A DNA stretch of 64,000 nucleotides from an uncultured Tenacibaculum sp. (GTDB taxonomy: Bacteria > Bacteroidota > Bacteroidia > Flavobacteriales > Flavobacteriaceae), in the NCBI RefSeq assembly GCF_947498805.1, contig NZ_CANMLT010000008.1, forward strand, positions 1 through 64,000, written 5' to 3'. Positions 8,774-18,675 of the stretch are shown here, one piece after another. Both the position numbers and the translations under genes were made by a program. The first letter of the stretch is position 1, and each line of letters begins with the position of its first letter. The notes beneath the pieces were generated by a model, which did no database searches, was not told the DNA's origin, and worked only from the letters and a program-made list of their open reading frames with translations.

Positions 8774-9161
8774 AAAGACACCTATTCAAAGGTTAGATCA
8801 TTTAGTCTTAACAGTAAATGATTTAGAAAAAACAATTGTTTTTTACACAGAAGTATTAGGTATGGATTTAACTTCTTTTGGAGATAATAGAAAAGCATTA
8901 AAATTTGGGGATCAAAAAATCAATTTACATGTTAAAGGAAATGAAATTGAACCCAAAGCCACTATTGCGTTGCCAGGTACAGCAGACTTATGTTTTATAA
9001 CTTCAGCACCTCTAAATGAGGTCAAAGAAATTCTAGAATTCAACAACTTGAAAATGCATCAAGACATCGTTAAAAGAACTGGAGCTTTAGGAGACATCCG
9101 CTCTATTTATGTAAGAGACCCAGATCAAAACTTAATCGAAATTTCCAGTTATAATTTCTAA
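8763..9161 (+). CDS. VOC family (glyoxalase/dioxygenase fold) protein
   Basis: This 132-residue single-domain protein begins RLDHLVLTVNDLEKTIVFYTEVLGM, the classic first beta-alpha-beta module of vicinal oxygen chelate proteins with a metal-ligand His. It ends RSIYVRDPDQNLIEISSY, which carries the final metal-ligand Glu. A middle strand contributes INLHVKG with another candidate His. The length fits small YaeR-like or virulence-protein-like members, whose reactions are mostly undefined. The start codon lies inside the end of the PEBP gene (11-bp overlap), so the two are probably translated together and likely share the upstream AraC regulator. Confidence 0.85.
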   Translation: MKDKKTPIQRLDHLVLTVNDLEKTIVFYTEVLGMDLTSFGDNRKALKFGDQKINLHVKGNEIEPKATIALPGTADLCFITSAPLNEVKEILEFNNLKMHQDIVKRTGALGDIRSIYVRDPDQNLIEISSYNF

Positions 9162-9171
9162 AACATTTAAG

Positions 9172-9206
9172 AGCCTGAAACAACCAAACTTGTTTCAGGT
9201 TTTTCA
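9172..9206 (+). terminator. Rho-independent terminator
   Basis: The stem CCTGAAACAA / TTGTTTCAGG (9174-9183 and 9190-9199) has a 6-nt loop and a following TTTTT. It ends the PEBP-VOC unit. Confidence 0.85.
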
Positions 9207-9261
9207 ATTCCAAAAAATTTTTCATTGTATTTTTGCTAAAAATCAATCTTAAAAAAATAGC

Positions 9262-9834
9262 ATGAAACAAAATGAGAAGGTTGTTATTTTTTCAGCACCT
9301 TCAGGAGCAGGAAAAACAACTATCGTCAAACACTTACTTTCTGTAAACAATCAATTATCTTTTTCTATTTCTGCATGTAGCAGAGCCAAAAGAAATATTG
9401 AATCTAACGATAAGGATTATTATTTCTTATCGGTAGAAGAGTTTAAATCAAAAATAGCTGCTAATGAATTTATTGAATGGGAAGAAGTGTATGAAGATAA
9501 TTTTTATGGCACTCTAAAATCTGAAGTACAACGAATTTGGAAGGCTGACAAAGTAATTATTTTTGATGTGGATGTTATTGGTGGTATAAACTTAAAAAAA
9601 TACTTCGGAGATAAAGCTCTTTCCATCTTTGTAAAAGCTCCTTCTATAGAAGAATTAGAAAATCGTTTAAGAAATAGAAAAACAGAAACCGAAGCTACAC
9701 TTCAAACGAGATTAGGCAAAGCCAAAAGAGAAATGGAATATGCCAAAGATTTTGATGTTATTTTGGTAAATGACAACCCTGAAACTTCCTACAAAGAAGC
9801 AGAACAAATTATACATTCCTTTTTAAATCAATAA
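9262..9834 (+). CDS. gmk: Guanylate kinase
   Basis: The protein phosphorylates GMP to GDP with ATP in the cytosol. Its 190 residues match the family's usual length. The P-loop is [10 protein letters not shown] near residue 10. The GMP-binding segment is [16 protein letters not shown], with the conserved basic residues and [17 protein letters not shown] around residue 75 and the lid [18 protein letters not shown] follow. The C-terminal [10 protein letters not shown] strand is also typical. It is a single gene between two terminators, so it is probably monocistronic. Confidence 0.97.
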   Translation: MKQNEKVVIFSAPSGAGKTTIVKHLLSVNNQLSFSISACSRAKRNIESNDKDYYFLSVEEFKSKIAANEFIEWEEVYEDNFYGTLKSEVQRIWKADKVIIFDVDVIGGINLKKYFGDKALSIFVKAPSIEELENRLRNRKTETEATLQTRLGKAKREMEYAKDFDVILVNDNPETSYKEAEQIIHSFLNQ

Positions 9835-9837
9835 ACA

Positions 9838-9866
9838 AAAAATCCACCCTAAAGGTGGATCTTTTA
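9838..9866. terminator. Bidirectional terminator between gmk and the RND operon
   Basis: The stem ATCCACC / GGTGGAT (9842-9848 and 9854-9860) is flanked by an A-run on the left and TTTT on the right. It can stop both gmk on the plus strand and the RND pump operon on the minus strand. Confidence 0.85.
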
Positions 9867-9883
9867 TATGATACTATACTTTT

Positions 9884-12800
9884 TTAATCTTCCAATAATT
9901 GCTCGTTAAAGTCATAGCCTTTATAACTCACTTTAAATAAAGCACTGTATAATGATGGAATGAATAGTAAGGTAATAATGGTACCAAATAAGAGTCCGAT
10001 CATAATACTTACGGCCATTCCTTCCCACATTTCACCTCCTGAAAGATATAATGGAATCAATCCTAATACTGTTGTAAACGTTGCCAATAAAATAGGCCTA
10101 AAACGCTGTAAACAGGCTGCGATTACAGAATCTTGTTCACTACGCCCTGCTGCCAATTCTATCTCCATACGGTCTATCAATACAATGGCATTGTTAATTA
10201 CAATTCCTGCTAAAGAAATCACTCCTAAGAAAGGCATAAATCCGAACGGTTCTTGGAAGGTCAATAAACCTATCACCACTCCAATTATTCCTAATGGAAT
10301 GGTTAATACTACCATAAACATTTTACGGAACGAATTGAACTGAATAATCAATAACAATACAATGATAAATCCAGAAATTGGTAGGTATCCAATGACAGAT
10401 CCCATACTTTCTGCCGATTGTTTTGCTTCTCCACCGAGTTCATAGGTATATCCAGATGGCCAAGTTTTCATTTGCTCATCTAACCAAGGTGTAATTTCAT
10501 TGGTAATTGCAGTAGCATTTCCATTCGCTGTTAACTTACTTGTAATATTAATGGTTCTTCGTAAGTTCTTACGCACAATCTTACCGTATTGCCATTGTGG
10601 AATAATCTCTGCTACTTGTAATAAAGGAACACTTCTACCACTCGATTGTGCAAATACATTCAAGGTTTCTAAAGAAGCTAAGGATTGTTGTTGCGATGCA
10701 TCTGCACGCATGACAATTGGAATTGATTTATCATCTTCTCGATACTCCCCTGTTTGAAATCCGTCTAATACCGTAGTTAATGAAGTAGCGATATCAGAAC
10801 TTGAAACGCCAGCTGTTTGCGCTCTACTTTGATCTACTTTTACTAAAAACTTCTTACTTTTTGGTCCCCAGTTATCTTTGATATTTTTAGTTCCTGAGAT
10901 GCTTGAAAGTTTTAGTTTTACCGCTTCTGAAATTTTCGCTAATTCATCTGGATTGTTTCCTGAAACTTCTATTTCAATCGGAGTACTTGCACCACCACTA
11001 GATAGGGTACTCACACGAATATCTGCATTCGGAAAATTGTTAAACGCATAACTATCTAATTGCGCTATCATTTCCTTATTCTCATTAAACGAAGAGGTAT
11101 TCACCAAGATATGTGCATAGTTTGAGTTCGCTTCATCTGGCGAATATCCTAAATCATACGACTCTGGTCCTTCTCCAACATAGGCACTCCAATCTACGAT
11201 TCCTAATTCGCGACCCTCTTTGGTTTTTAAGTTATCAATCATGTATTTCTCCAAAGCGGTCACCACTTCTTTGGTACGTTCAATTTTTGTTCCCTGTGGT
11301 AAATTAATATCTACCGTAATCATATTTCGATCACTATCTGGGAAGAATACAAACGGGATATATCCGAAACCATATAAGGAAGCAAAAAAGGCAATAAAGA
11401 TTCCTATAATCACTTTGTATTTATTACGAAGTGCTATCATGATTAAATCCTTATACCCTACTTTTAAGCTATTGATCACACGATCAATCAAACTAGGTTT
11501 TTTAGTTCCTTTTGGTGCTACTTTTAAGAATAAATAACAGAACAAGGTAATTACGGTTAGTGCGATAAACCAAGAAGACAATAAAGCAATCGAAATAACC
11601 ACGAAAATAGGCCCTACAATATCTCCCATAGAGGTTGGTGACAAATAAAAGGCTAAAAAGGCTGCCGATGTAGTTAAGGTAGAAATTAATAAAGGCATCC
11701 ATAATTCTGAAAACGCATCTACCGCCGCTTTATATTTATCAACCCCTTGTTCGAGCTTTACCATAATGGTTTCCGCAACCACAATGGCGTTATCTACCAG
11801 CATTCCTAACGCCATAATTAAGGCTGCTAATGTTACCTGATTCAATCCTATTTTCATCAGCCCCATAATCATCAAAGTCATGATGGTTACTATCGGAATC
11901 AAACTTGCAATTACAAAACCAGTTCGGAACCCTAAAAACACTAACATAACCACTAATACAATCGCAATAGACTGCATTAGGTTGCTAATAAAGTTATCTA
12001 CTTTATCATCAATATAGGTATCTAAAGACGATACACGGGTTAATTCTAATCCTACAGGTAATCTATTCTGCCATTCATTGACAACACCATTGACCTGATT
12101 TCCTAACTCAATTACATTCGAGTTTTTCTTTAAGTTAACGTGTAATGAAATGGCTTTTTTCCCATTGATAAATACTTCCTGGCTCGATGGGTCTACATAA
12201 CCTTTTTTAACCGTAGTAATATCTCCTAGTTTTACCAATTGAGATCCGTTTCCTACAGGTACCAACATATCTCTAATATCACTTACCGAATTAAAGTTTC
12301 CGGTAGGCTCTAAAATAATACGTTCATCTCCTACGTTTACCTGCCCCCCTGAGTTTAAGATATTGGTTGTTGAAATAATTTGTTGCAGTTTCGAAGCGGA
12401 CAAACCATATTCTTTTAAACGAGTATTGTCAAACTCTACAAATACACGTTCGTCTTGTGCTCCTCCCATACTTACTTTTGCTGCATCCGGTAAACGAATC
12501 AAATCATCTTTGATATCATCGGCATAGTCTTTCATTTCAGCATAACTAAAACCGTCTGAAGTTAATCCAACTACAATACCATATACATCTCCAATTCCGT
12601 CATCGTTCAAATTCGGATTCACACCTTGTGGTAACCCTTGAATAGCGTTTAATTTTCGACGTAAACGATCCCAAACAGACTGTAGTTTTTCAGGAGAGGT
12701 TTCATCTTTTAAGGTTACTGAAACCACCGATAATCCTGTACGAGACGTAGAATTTACATCTTTTAATTCTGGTAATTCCTGTGCTACTTTTTCAATCTTA

Positions 12801-12994
12801 TCGGTCACCAATTGCTCCACACGTTCTGGACTAGCTCCTGGGAATATAGAAACCACCGTTGCTACACGTACTGTGTATGGAGGCATACTATCACGTGATA
12901 ATCCTGAATACATTACGAGCCCCATAATTACAATGGTAGCTAGCACCATTAGGGTAATTCTATTCTTATCTATAGAGAATTTTGCTAAATTCAT
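9884..12994 (-). CDS. Efflux RND transporter permease (AcrB-like)
   Basis: This 1036-residue inner-membrane pump has the two-fold RND layout. TM1 near residue 15 is followed by a first periplasmic loop (PGASPERVEQLVTDKIE), and TM helices 2-6 carry the motif LIMALGMLVDNAIVVAE with the proton-relay Asp. A second periplasmic loop (FPDSDRNMITVDINLPQGT) and the last TM set (ISLAGIVINNAIVLIDRME, GLLFGTIITLLFIPSLY) complete it. The length is standard for HAE-1-like pumps. It is the last gene of the regulator-TolC-adaptor-pump operon, 20 bp after the adaptor. Substrates (drugs, bile-like compounds or dyes) cannot be read from sequence. Confidence 0.95.
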   Translation of the reverse strand: MNLAKFSIDKNRITLMVLATIVIMGLVMYSGLSRDSMPPYTVRVATVVSIFPGASPERVEQLVTDKIEKVAQELPELKDVNSTSRTGLSVVSVTLKDETSPEKLQSVWDRLRRKLNAIQGLPQGVNPNLNDDGIGDVYGIVVGLTSDGFSYAEMKDYADDIKDDLIRLPDAAKVSMGGAQDERVFVEFDNTRLKEYGLSASKLQQIISTTNILNSGGQVNVGDERIILEPTGNFNSVSDIRDMLVPVGNGSQLVKLGDITTVKKGYVDPSSQEVFINGKKAISLHVNLKKNSNVIELGNQVNGVVNEWQNRLPVGLELTRVSSLDTYIDDKVDNFISNLMQSIAIVLVVMLVFLGFRTGFVIASLIPIVTIMTLMIMGLMKIGLNQVTLAALIMALGMLVDNAIVVAETIMVKLEQGVDKYKAAVDAFSELWMPLLISTLTTSAAFLAFYLSPTSMGDIVGPIFVVISIALLSSWFIALTVITLFCYLFLKVAPKGTKKPSLIDRVINSLKVGYKDLIMIALRNKYKVIIGIFIAFFASLYGFGYIPFVFFPDSDRNMITVDINLPQGTKIERTKEVVTALEKYMIDNLKTKEGRELGIVDWSAYVGEGPESYDLGYSPDEANSNYAHILVNTSSFNENKEMIAQLDSYAFNNFPNADIRVSTLSSGGASTPIEIEVSGNNPDELAKISEAVKLKLSSISGTKNIKDNWGPKSKKFLVKVDQSRAQTAGVSSSDIATSLTTVLDGFQTGEYREDDKSIPIVMRADASQQQSLASLETLNVFAQSSGRSVPLLQVAEIIPQWQYGKIVRKNLRRTINITSKLTANGNATAITNEITPWLDEQMKTWPSGYTYELGGEAKQSAESMGSVIGYLPISGFIIVLLLIIQFNSFRKMFMVVLTIPLGIIGVVIGLLTFQEPFGFMPFLGVISLAGIVINNAIVLIDRMEIELAAGRSEQDSVIAACLQRFRPILLATFTTVLGLIPLYLSGGEMWEGMAVSIMIGLLFGTIITLLFIPSLYSALFKVSYKGYDFNEQLLED

Positions 12995-13014
12995 ACTGGC
13001 TGGTTTTTGTTAGA

Positions 13015-14100
13015 TTAATTCAATTTTACTTCTTGCCCATCTAACAAAGTTTGCAACCCTGCTGTAGCTATTTTCTGTCCTGCATTTAATCCTGAAGTTA
13101 TTTCAAATCCTTCTGAAGTAAGCTTTCCTATAGTTACCTTTTGTTTTTTTACCGTTCCCTTCTCTCCTTCTCCATTGACAACAAATACAAAATTTCCATT
13201 ACTATCTTCTCCCACAGCATTTGCTGGAGCTACCAATACTTTATTATCTAGTGTATGATTTCCAAAGTCGAAGGTTACATTCGATGCCATTCCACTTTTA
13301 ATTAAATCTGATGGATTGGTCACCGCTATTTTCACCGGATATGTAGCAGTATTTGCACTTACCGCTGGTGCTACCTCTGTAACCTTTCCTACAAATTTCT
13401 TATCCGCGAGTGCCGTAAAAGTTACATCTACTTTCATATTCTCTTTTACACCATTAATCACACTTTCTGGCAATCCCAAAGTAATTTCCATTTCTGTTCC
13501 AGCATTTAAGGTTGCAATGGTTTGTCCTGGACTTACATTTTCATCAATCTCAGCACTTACGGAAGCAATGACACCACTATCTGGTGCATAGATAAACCCA
13601 AATTTTATTTGTTCTGCCTGAATATCCAATCCTCTTTTAGCAGAATTAAATGCTTCTTGCGCCGTTTTATAACTGTTCTTCGAATTTTCAAAATCACTTA
13701 AAGAAGCACTTCCTTTCTCATATAAAGAACGTACACGATTCAACCCTAACTTTGCCGTATTCATTTGCGACTGTGCACTGTTTACCTGTGTTCTTGCTTG
13801 CTCAAATGACAATCTTGATTGTACATTATCTAGTTTTGCTAACAATTGTCCTTTACGAACTTTTTGACCTAGTTTCATATTAAACTCGGTAATAATACCT
13901 GAACTACGGAAACTTAAATTGATAATCTTATCGGTTTTTGCTGTTCCACTAAACGTTCGAATTTTATCTCCTCCTAAATATCCTATTTGTTGATATTTAA
14001 CAGGTCTCAATGATTGCTGTACTTCTTTTTTCTCTTTACCACATGAAAGAAACAGTAAAGAAAAAACACTTAATACTACTAGTTGAATGATATATTTCAT
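13015..14100 (-). CDS. RND efflux periplasmic adaptor (membrane fusion protein)
   Basis: The 361-residue lipoprotein has a signal peptide and lipobox LLFLSC, so it should be anchored to the inner membrane on the periplasmic side. The order of domains is standard. A lipoyl-like half motif (IITEFNMKLGQKVRKGQLLAKLDN) is followed by an alpha-helical hairpin with QARTQVNSAQSQMNTAK-type heptads. The returning lipoyl half (FIYAPDSGVIASVSAEIDEN), a beta-barrel domain and the membrane-proximal domain complete it. It bridges the RND pump and the TolC-like channel of the neighbouring genes. Gaps of 20 and 28 bp separate it from its neighbours. Confidence 0.93.
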   Translation of the reverse strand: MKYIIQLVVLSVFSLLFLSCGKEKKEVQQSLRPVKYQQIGYLGGDKIRTFSGTAKTDKIINLSFRSSGIITEFNMKLGQKVRKGQLLAKLDNVQSRLSFEQARTQVNSAQSQMNTAKLGLNRVRSLYEKGSASLSDFENSKNSYKTAQEAFNSAKRGLDIQAEQIKFGFIYAPDSGVIASVSAEIDENVSPGQTIATLNAGTEMEITLGLPESVINGVKENMKVDVTFTALADKKFVGKVTEVAPAVSANTATYPVKIAVTNPSDLIKSGMASNVTFDFGNHTLDNKVLVAPANAVGEDSNGNFVFVVNGEGEKGTVKKQKVTIGKLTSEGFEITSGLNAGQKIATAGLQTLLDGQEVKLN

Positions 14101-14128
14101 GGTGTTGATGTATTGTTGGTTGGTTGAA

Positions 14129-16471
14129 TTAGTTTTTATTTAAGAACTCTAAGAAACGTTGATTGAATTTGGTATTATCTTCTTCTGTATGCAGTAAGAA
14201 ATAGTACCCTAAATAGCGTTCTAATTGTAAGGTGGTTATTAGGTAATTGTAAATAGCATTTGCCTTTGCCAATTGTGCATTTAAATAGTTGTTTTGTGCA
14301 TCTAATAATTGTACAATATTTACCGCTCCTGTTGAATATGACGTTTGTGTAAGTTCTAGAGCTTCTTTTGCAGATGCTTCAGAAACTTTTGACAATTCAA
14401 TATTTGAAATTTGATTGATTAAGTTCAATACGCCATTTCTAACATTTGCTGAAATAGCCAACTTCACATTATCTGAATTGATTTGTAATTGTTCTTGCTG
14501 AATAATAGCCGTTTGCTTATTAATAGTATTGGTGTTTTTATTAAAAATTGGCAAACTCAAATTAACCCCAACATTATAGTTTCCGTTCGGTGCTGCAGGA
14601 AATCCTGCTGGAAATGTGCTTCCCACTCCAGAACGTGAAAACTGATAATTATACTGTCCTTGTAAGGATAAAGTTGGTAAGAAACGTCCAGTACCATATA
14701 ATTTTGTTTGACGCTTTACAGCATCTAAATTGTAATTTAATTGCTTTAATTCTGGGGCATTATTTAAAGCCTCCTCAATCAAAAATTCTACAAAAGGTTC
14801 GCGTTGAACAGGTGAATCTAAAATATCAATGAATTTATCGTAGTTATACTGCTGAAACAACTCTTGATTTAGTGTAGCCTCTTTGACATCGATATCAAAA
14901 TCGGTTGCATTGTTGGTTAATTGATTGATTCCAATAAAACTCTGATTCAATCTATTGATCCCTTCAATCATGGCTTGTGTATTCTGTGCTTGCTGACTTT
15001 GTAAACGCAATACATCTGTTTTTCCAGACTGACCTGCATTGTAATTTTCTTCAGCAATCTCTAAGTTCTTTTTTGTAAGATCTAAATTGCGCATTTGAAT
15101 ATCCAAATTCGCTTTTAAAATCAAGGTATTGAAATAGGCATTGGCTCCATTAAAAACAGCATCTAACTGCTCTGTATTAAACTTTTCTCGCTGTGCTTTT
15201 GCCAAACTTTTTTGAATACCAATATTCGCATTGGCACTTTCCGAAAACAACACTTGTTGTAAGGTTACATTTCCTGAAGTACCAAACTCTGGATTTTGTC
15301 CATTACTAATTGCTGCAATATCTGGATCAATATAGGTTCCAGTGGCAGTAGCCGTTACACTTGGCAAATAATTACTCTTAGCCGTTTTTACATTCTGCTC
15401 ATTTACCAATACATCTTTCTCTGTTGCTTGTAGTGATAAGTTGTTTTTAAGTACATCATTAATCACCATTGGCAAATCATATACTTTTTGAGCTGACGGA
15501 TTGTTATTTACATCTCCAATAAATTCTGTTTGTCCGATTAAACTGTATCGCAACGGGACGCTTAAAGCTTGAGCTGTATTAAAGTTTAGCGTTAATTCGT
15601 TATTAAAATCTAATAGCACAGGTAATTCAGAAAAATTGGTTCCGTTTACATAAGATTCTATAGAAAGTGCAATTCTTCGGAAGAATGTATTGAAATTATC
15701 TTCGCCCTGATTGGTTGCTAAAATTCCATTGGCTACATCTGATTTACGAACTGAACTAAACGATGGTATCTTCTTCTCTATTAATTTTTGAGCCAGTTCC
15801 TTTACTTCTGAAGTTTTTAAAGAGAATCCACCTGCTAGTTGTAAGGCATCGATTCCATCTAAATTCGTATAAATATCTTCTAAAGTGGTATATGGAATTA
15901 GTTTGATGTTAATATCATCTCCTTTTAAACTCTTATTGAAAAGAGCATTAAAATCAATTAACTCGGTTATTGGTTTTTCAACAACAACACCTACTGTGTT
16001 AAACTTGGTAAGTTTTTGAAAGGTTTTGATATCATCTGAAAAACTATCATTAGAAACGATATAAGTTAAATTGTGAATTCCTGAAGTCTTTTTCTGTTGA
16101 TCCAATCCGGAAACTTCACTACTCAAACCTCCTATAGTAATTACCGGAACCGGATATGTTTTTTCTTGACGAATTACTAAGTTATCAAAAGCTCCAAAAG
16201 AGATGATCAAATCACTTGTTTGTTGCAACGCATTATAATTTGCTTTTGCTTTTTGAATATCATAACCACTTACCAATTGATTTTTGGAATTAAAAACAAT
16301 GGTTGCGTCTTCTCCGACCACTGCTTTTATTTCCTTCTTTAATTGTTCTAAAAGTGGTTTTGCTTCTACATTTACCTCATCAAATAAAAAACCAATATTG
16401 TATGTTTTTTTCTGAGCATTTAGCGTACACACTAAACATAGCAGTAACAAGCTTAAAATTTGTTTTTTCAT
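14129..16471 (-). CDS. TolC-family outer-membrane channel fused to an N-terminal substrate-binding-like domain
   Basis: The protein has 780 residues, against about 420-480 for an ordinary TolC protein. After a signal peptide (MKKQILSLLLLCLVCTLNAQ), residues ~22-315 resemble the periplasmic ABC substrate-binding fold of the PF04392 type: KTYNIGFLFDEVNVEAKP, DLIISFGAFDN, VPVITIGGL, FNTVGVVVEKP, ATNQGEDNF. Residues ~330-760 are TolC-like with two alpha-helical repeats, such as NVKTAKSNYLPSVTATATGT and LNYNLDAVKRQTKLYGTGRF, and the typical final QLLDAQNNYLNAQLAKANA. The extra domain could sense or present a ligand to the tripartite pump. The fusion is in frame with no stop or frameshift. Confidence 0.85.
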   Translation of the reverse strand: MKKQILSLLLLCLVCTLNAQKKTYNIGFLFDEVNVEAKPLLEQLKKEIKAVVGEDATIVFNSKNQLVSGYDIQKAKANYNALQQTSDLIISFGAFDNLVIRQEKTYPVPVITIGGLSSEVSGLDQQKKTSGIHNLTYIVSNDSFSDDIKTFQKLTKFNTVGVVVEKPITELIDFNALFNKSLKGDDINIKLIPYTTLEDIYTNLDGIDALQLAGGFSLKTSEVKELAQKLIEKKIPSFSSVRKSDVANGILATNQGEDNFNTFFRRIALSIESYVNGTNFSELPVLLDFNNELTLNFNTAQALSVPLRYSLIGQTEFIGDVNNNPSAQKVYDLPMVINDVLKNNLSLQATEKDVLVNEQNVKTAKSNYLPSVTATATGTYIDPDIAAISNGQNPEFGTSGNVTLQQVLFSESANANIGIQKSLAKAQREKFNTEQLDAVFNGANAYFNTLILKANLDIQMRNLDLTKKNLEIAEENYNAGQSGKTDVLRLQSQQAQNTQAMIEGINRLNQSFIGINQLTNNATDFDIDVKEATLNQELFQQYNYDKFIDILDSPVQREPFVEFLIEEALNNAPELKQLNYNLDAVKRQTKLYGTGRFLPTLSLQGQYNYQFSRSGVGSTFPAGFPAAPNGNYNVGVNLSLPIFNKNTNTINKQTAIIQQEQLQINSDNVKLAISANVRNGVLNLINQISNIELSKVSEASAKEALELTQTSYSTGAVNIVQLLDAQNNYLNAQLAKANAIYNYLITTLQLERYLGYYFLLHTEEDNTKFNQRFLEFLNKN

Positions 16472-16493
16472 ATATAGTTGGTTTGATTAGTTT

Positions 16494-16943
16494 CTAAAAA
16501 TGTTTTTTAAGTCTTTCTTCATAATAGTTTAATACCTCTTTGTAAAATTCAATAGAAGTTTTCATAAAAGAATTTAGGTCTTTGTTTTCCTTATTTCTCA
16601 ATTTTAATGATTCTTCCATCAATTTAATTTGTGTATGATAAGCGTTTACATTGTGATACAACTGCTCTTGTACAGATACGATGTCTAAATAAAAAAGGCG
16701 TTTCCTCTTATTCTCTTTATCATATATAAAACTGACTTCACCAGTTGTTTCTAAAAATTTTAAGGCTTTACTAATGGCACTTTTCGTTACATCAACTTCA
16801 TTGATTAAATCTTCAAAAGAAAAGTAACGTTGATTAGAGGTATACAATAAACCTAAAATCTTACCAGCTGTGGGAGGATAATTATCTACTTTAAAAGCAG
16901 TAGCATATAATTCTAATATTTCTTTGCGATCTGCTGAGTTCAA
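16494..16943 (-). CDS. GbsR/MarR-type transcriptional regulator of the efflux operon
   Basis: The winged-helix region contains AGKILGLLYTSNQRYFSFEDL, then VDVTKSAISKALKFLETTGE (recognition helix) and a wing with YDKENKRKRLFYL. A coiled tail follows. I place the start at TTG 16943 (LNSADRKEIL), giving 149 residues. The longer ATG frame from 17063 would be translated through the metK terminator hairpin and through a TATATTTG promoter box at 16960-16967, and its first 40 residues look non-genuine. The gene is 22 bp upstream of the TolC fusion and probably represses its own operon. Confidence 0.75.
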   Translation of the reverse strand: MNSADRKEILELYATAFKVDNYPPTAGKILGLLYTSNQRYFSFEDLINEVDVTKSAISKALKFLETTGEVSFIYDKENKRKRLFYLDIVSVQEQLYHNVNAYHTQIKLMEESLKLRNKENKDLNSFMKTSIEFYKEVLNYYEERLKKHF

Positions 16944-16959
16944 TTTAAAAAATTTATGG

Positions 16960-16967
16960 CAAATATA
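16960..16967 (-). promoter_or_regulatory. Putative -7 box of the efflux operon
   Basis: On the minus strand the sequence reads TATATTTG, an exact TAnnTTTG match, 16 bp upstream of the proposed TTG start codon. No good -33 TTG is seen at the usual spacing, so the promoter may be weak or activated. Confidence 0.45.
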
Positions 16968-17053
16968 CAAATTAGTTTCCAATACTGGAAACCAAAAATA
17001 AAAACTGATAATAAACAACTTAGCCTCGTTTATCACTTTTAAAACTAGACCAT

Positions 17054-17092
17054 AAAAAAACACCTCTTTAAATTTAAAGAGGTGTTTTGAAT
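17054..17092 (-). terminator. metK terminator
   Basis: The inverted repeat AACACCTCTTTAAA / TTTAAAGAGGTGTT is followed on the minus strand by a T-run (A-run at 17054-17060). It is positioned 17 bp after the metK stop. Confidence 0.85.
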
Positions 17093-17108
17093 TATATTTT
17101 ATTAAAAA

Positions 17109-18362
17109 TTATATCGTAAAGCTTTCTTTTACTTTAGCTACATAATCTAATTTTTCCCATGTAAATAATTCAACATCCATGGTTTTCTTATCTCCATTTG
17201 GTTGTGTAAAAGTTTTAGATACCACTTCATTTGCACGTCCCATATGACCATAAGCAGCAGTTTCGCTATACATTGGTGTTCTTAGCTTTAAACGGCTTTC
17301 AATTGCATGTGGACGCATATCGAAAATTTCAGAAACTTTAGCAGCAATTTCACCATCTGTCAAGTCTACTTTTGCAGTTCCGTAAGTATCTACAAAAATA
17401 CCCATTGGCTCTACTACTCCAATTGCATATGATACTTGTACTAATACTTCATCAGCAACTCCAGCGGCAACTAAATTCTTTGCAATATGACGTGTTGCAT
17501 ACGCAGCACTTCTATCTACTTTTGATGGATCTTTTCCAGAAAAAGCTCCACCTCCGTGCGCTCCTTTACCTCCATAGGTATCTACAATAATCTTACGACC
17601 TGTTAAACCAGTATCTCCGTGAGGTCCACCGATTACAAACTTTCCAGTAGGGTTGATATGATACTTAATATCATCGTTAAACAATCCTTGATTTTCAGCA
17701 GATAATTTTGCCTTTACTCTAGGAATTAAAATCTCAACAATATCCTTTCTAATTTTCGCTAACATTGCCTCATCTTCATCAAAATCATCGTGTTGTGTAG
17801 ACACTACAATTGCTTCGATTCGTTGCGGTACGTTATCATCAGAATACTCAATAGTTACCTGACTTTTAGCATCTGGACGTAAATAAGTAATCTCTTTATT
17901 TTCTCTACGTAACTCTGCTAATTCCTTTAAAATTAAATGTGATAAATCTAAAGCCAATGGCATGTAGTTATCCGTTTCATTGGTAGCATATCCAAACATC
18001 ATTCCTTGATCTCCTGCTCCTTGCTCTTCTTTAGAAGCTCTATCTACACCACGGTTAATATCATCTGATTGTTCGTGAATTGCAGATAATACTCCACAAG
18101 AATTTCCATCAAACATATATTCTCCTTTGGTATACCCTATTTTGTTAATTACCTCACGAGCAATCTTTTGAACATCTAAATAAGTACTTGATTTTACTTC
18201 TCCTGCCAATACAACCTGACCAGTAGTTACAAGAGTTTCACAAGCAACTTTGGATTCGGGGTCAAAAGCCAAAAAATTATCTATTAAAGCATCAGAAATT
18301 TGATCCGCTACTTTATCTGGGTGTCCTTCAGAAACACTTTCTGAAGTAAATAAATATGACAT
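17109..18362 (-). CDS. metK: S-adenosylmethionine synthase
   Basis: The enzyme makes SAM from methionine and ATP in the cytosol. All 417 residues align with the family plan. The N-terminal signature [20 protein letters not shown] carries the catalytic His and ATP-site residues. DQGMMFGYA is next, followed by the loop [20 protein letters not shown] and the phosphate-binding [19 protein letters not shown]. The final [11 protein letters not shown] region is also present. It is transcribed alone on the minus strand, divergent from the SAM-riboswitch-controlled metY unit. Product and riboswitch ligand are therefore the same molecule. Confidence 0.98.
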   Translation of the reverse strand: MSYLFTSESVSEGHPDKVADQISDALIDNFLAFDPESKVACETLVTTGQVVLAGEVKSSTYLDVQKIAREVINKIGYTKGEYMFDGNSCGVLSAIHEQSDDINRGVDRASKEEQGAGDQGMMFGYATNETDNYMPLALDLSHLILKELAELRRENKEITYLRPDAKSQVTIEYSDDNVPQRIEAIVVSTQHDDFDEDEAMLAKIRKDIVEILIPRVKAKLSAENQGLFNDDIKYHINPTGKFVIGGPHGDTGLTGRKIIVDTYGGKGAHGGGAFSGKDPSKVDRSAAYATRHIAKNLVAAGVADEVLVQVSYAIGVVEPMGIFVDTYGTAKVDLTDGEIAAKVSEIFDMRPHAIESRLKLRTPMYSETAAYGHMGRANEVVSKTFTQPNGDKKTMDVELFTWEKLDYVAKVKESFTI

Positions 18363-18675
18363 AAACTTCTTTTTTTAGTTGTTAAAAGTACTAAATTAAT
18401 CTGGATTGCTTGGTCGTGTAAAGAAGTAAGAAATTACTGCTTTAGCATTTTTTATAGAGGTTGCAATCAGAACAAATTTTTCCTCAAAAATCAGGTGCAA
18501 ATTTATCGATTAAATTCATATCTAAAAAAGCTTTTTGTTAAAAAAGAATTAAAATTGAAATTCTATATACGTAGTATATAAATCTTTAGACGAAAAAAAA
18601 TAACACAAAAAATTTGGATATTATTTTTTTCTTACTGAATATTTGTACTCGTAAAAGTTCAAACACTTATTGACG
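18363..18675. promoter_or_regulatory. metK-metY divergent intergenic region with a dyad and candidate promoters
   Basis: No gene is visible in this stretch. A TAAATTTG box on the minus strand (18498-18505) could start a roughly 130-nt metK leader. A perfect 7-bp dyad, TATATAC-GTA-GTATATA, lies at 18564-18580 and could be an operator. On the plus strand, TTG at 18614-18616 and AATATTTG at 18638-18645 (one mismatch to TAnnTTTG) are the likely promoter for the riboswitch transcript. Confidence 0.45.

Noticed and set aside
9960..11702. Several plus-strand frames opposite the RND pump
   Set aside because: Antisense shadows with no family-like sequence, opposite a fully conserved pump gene.
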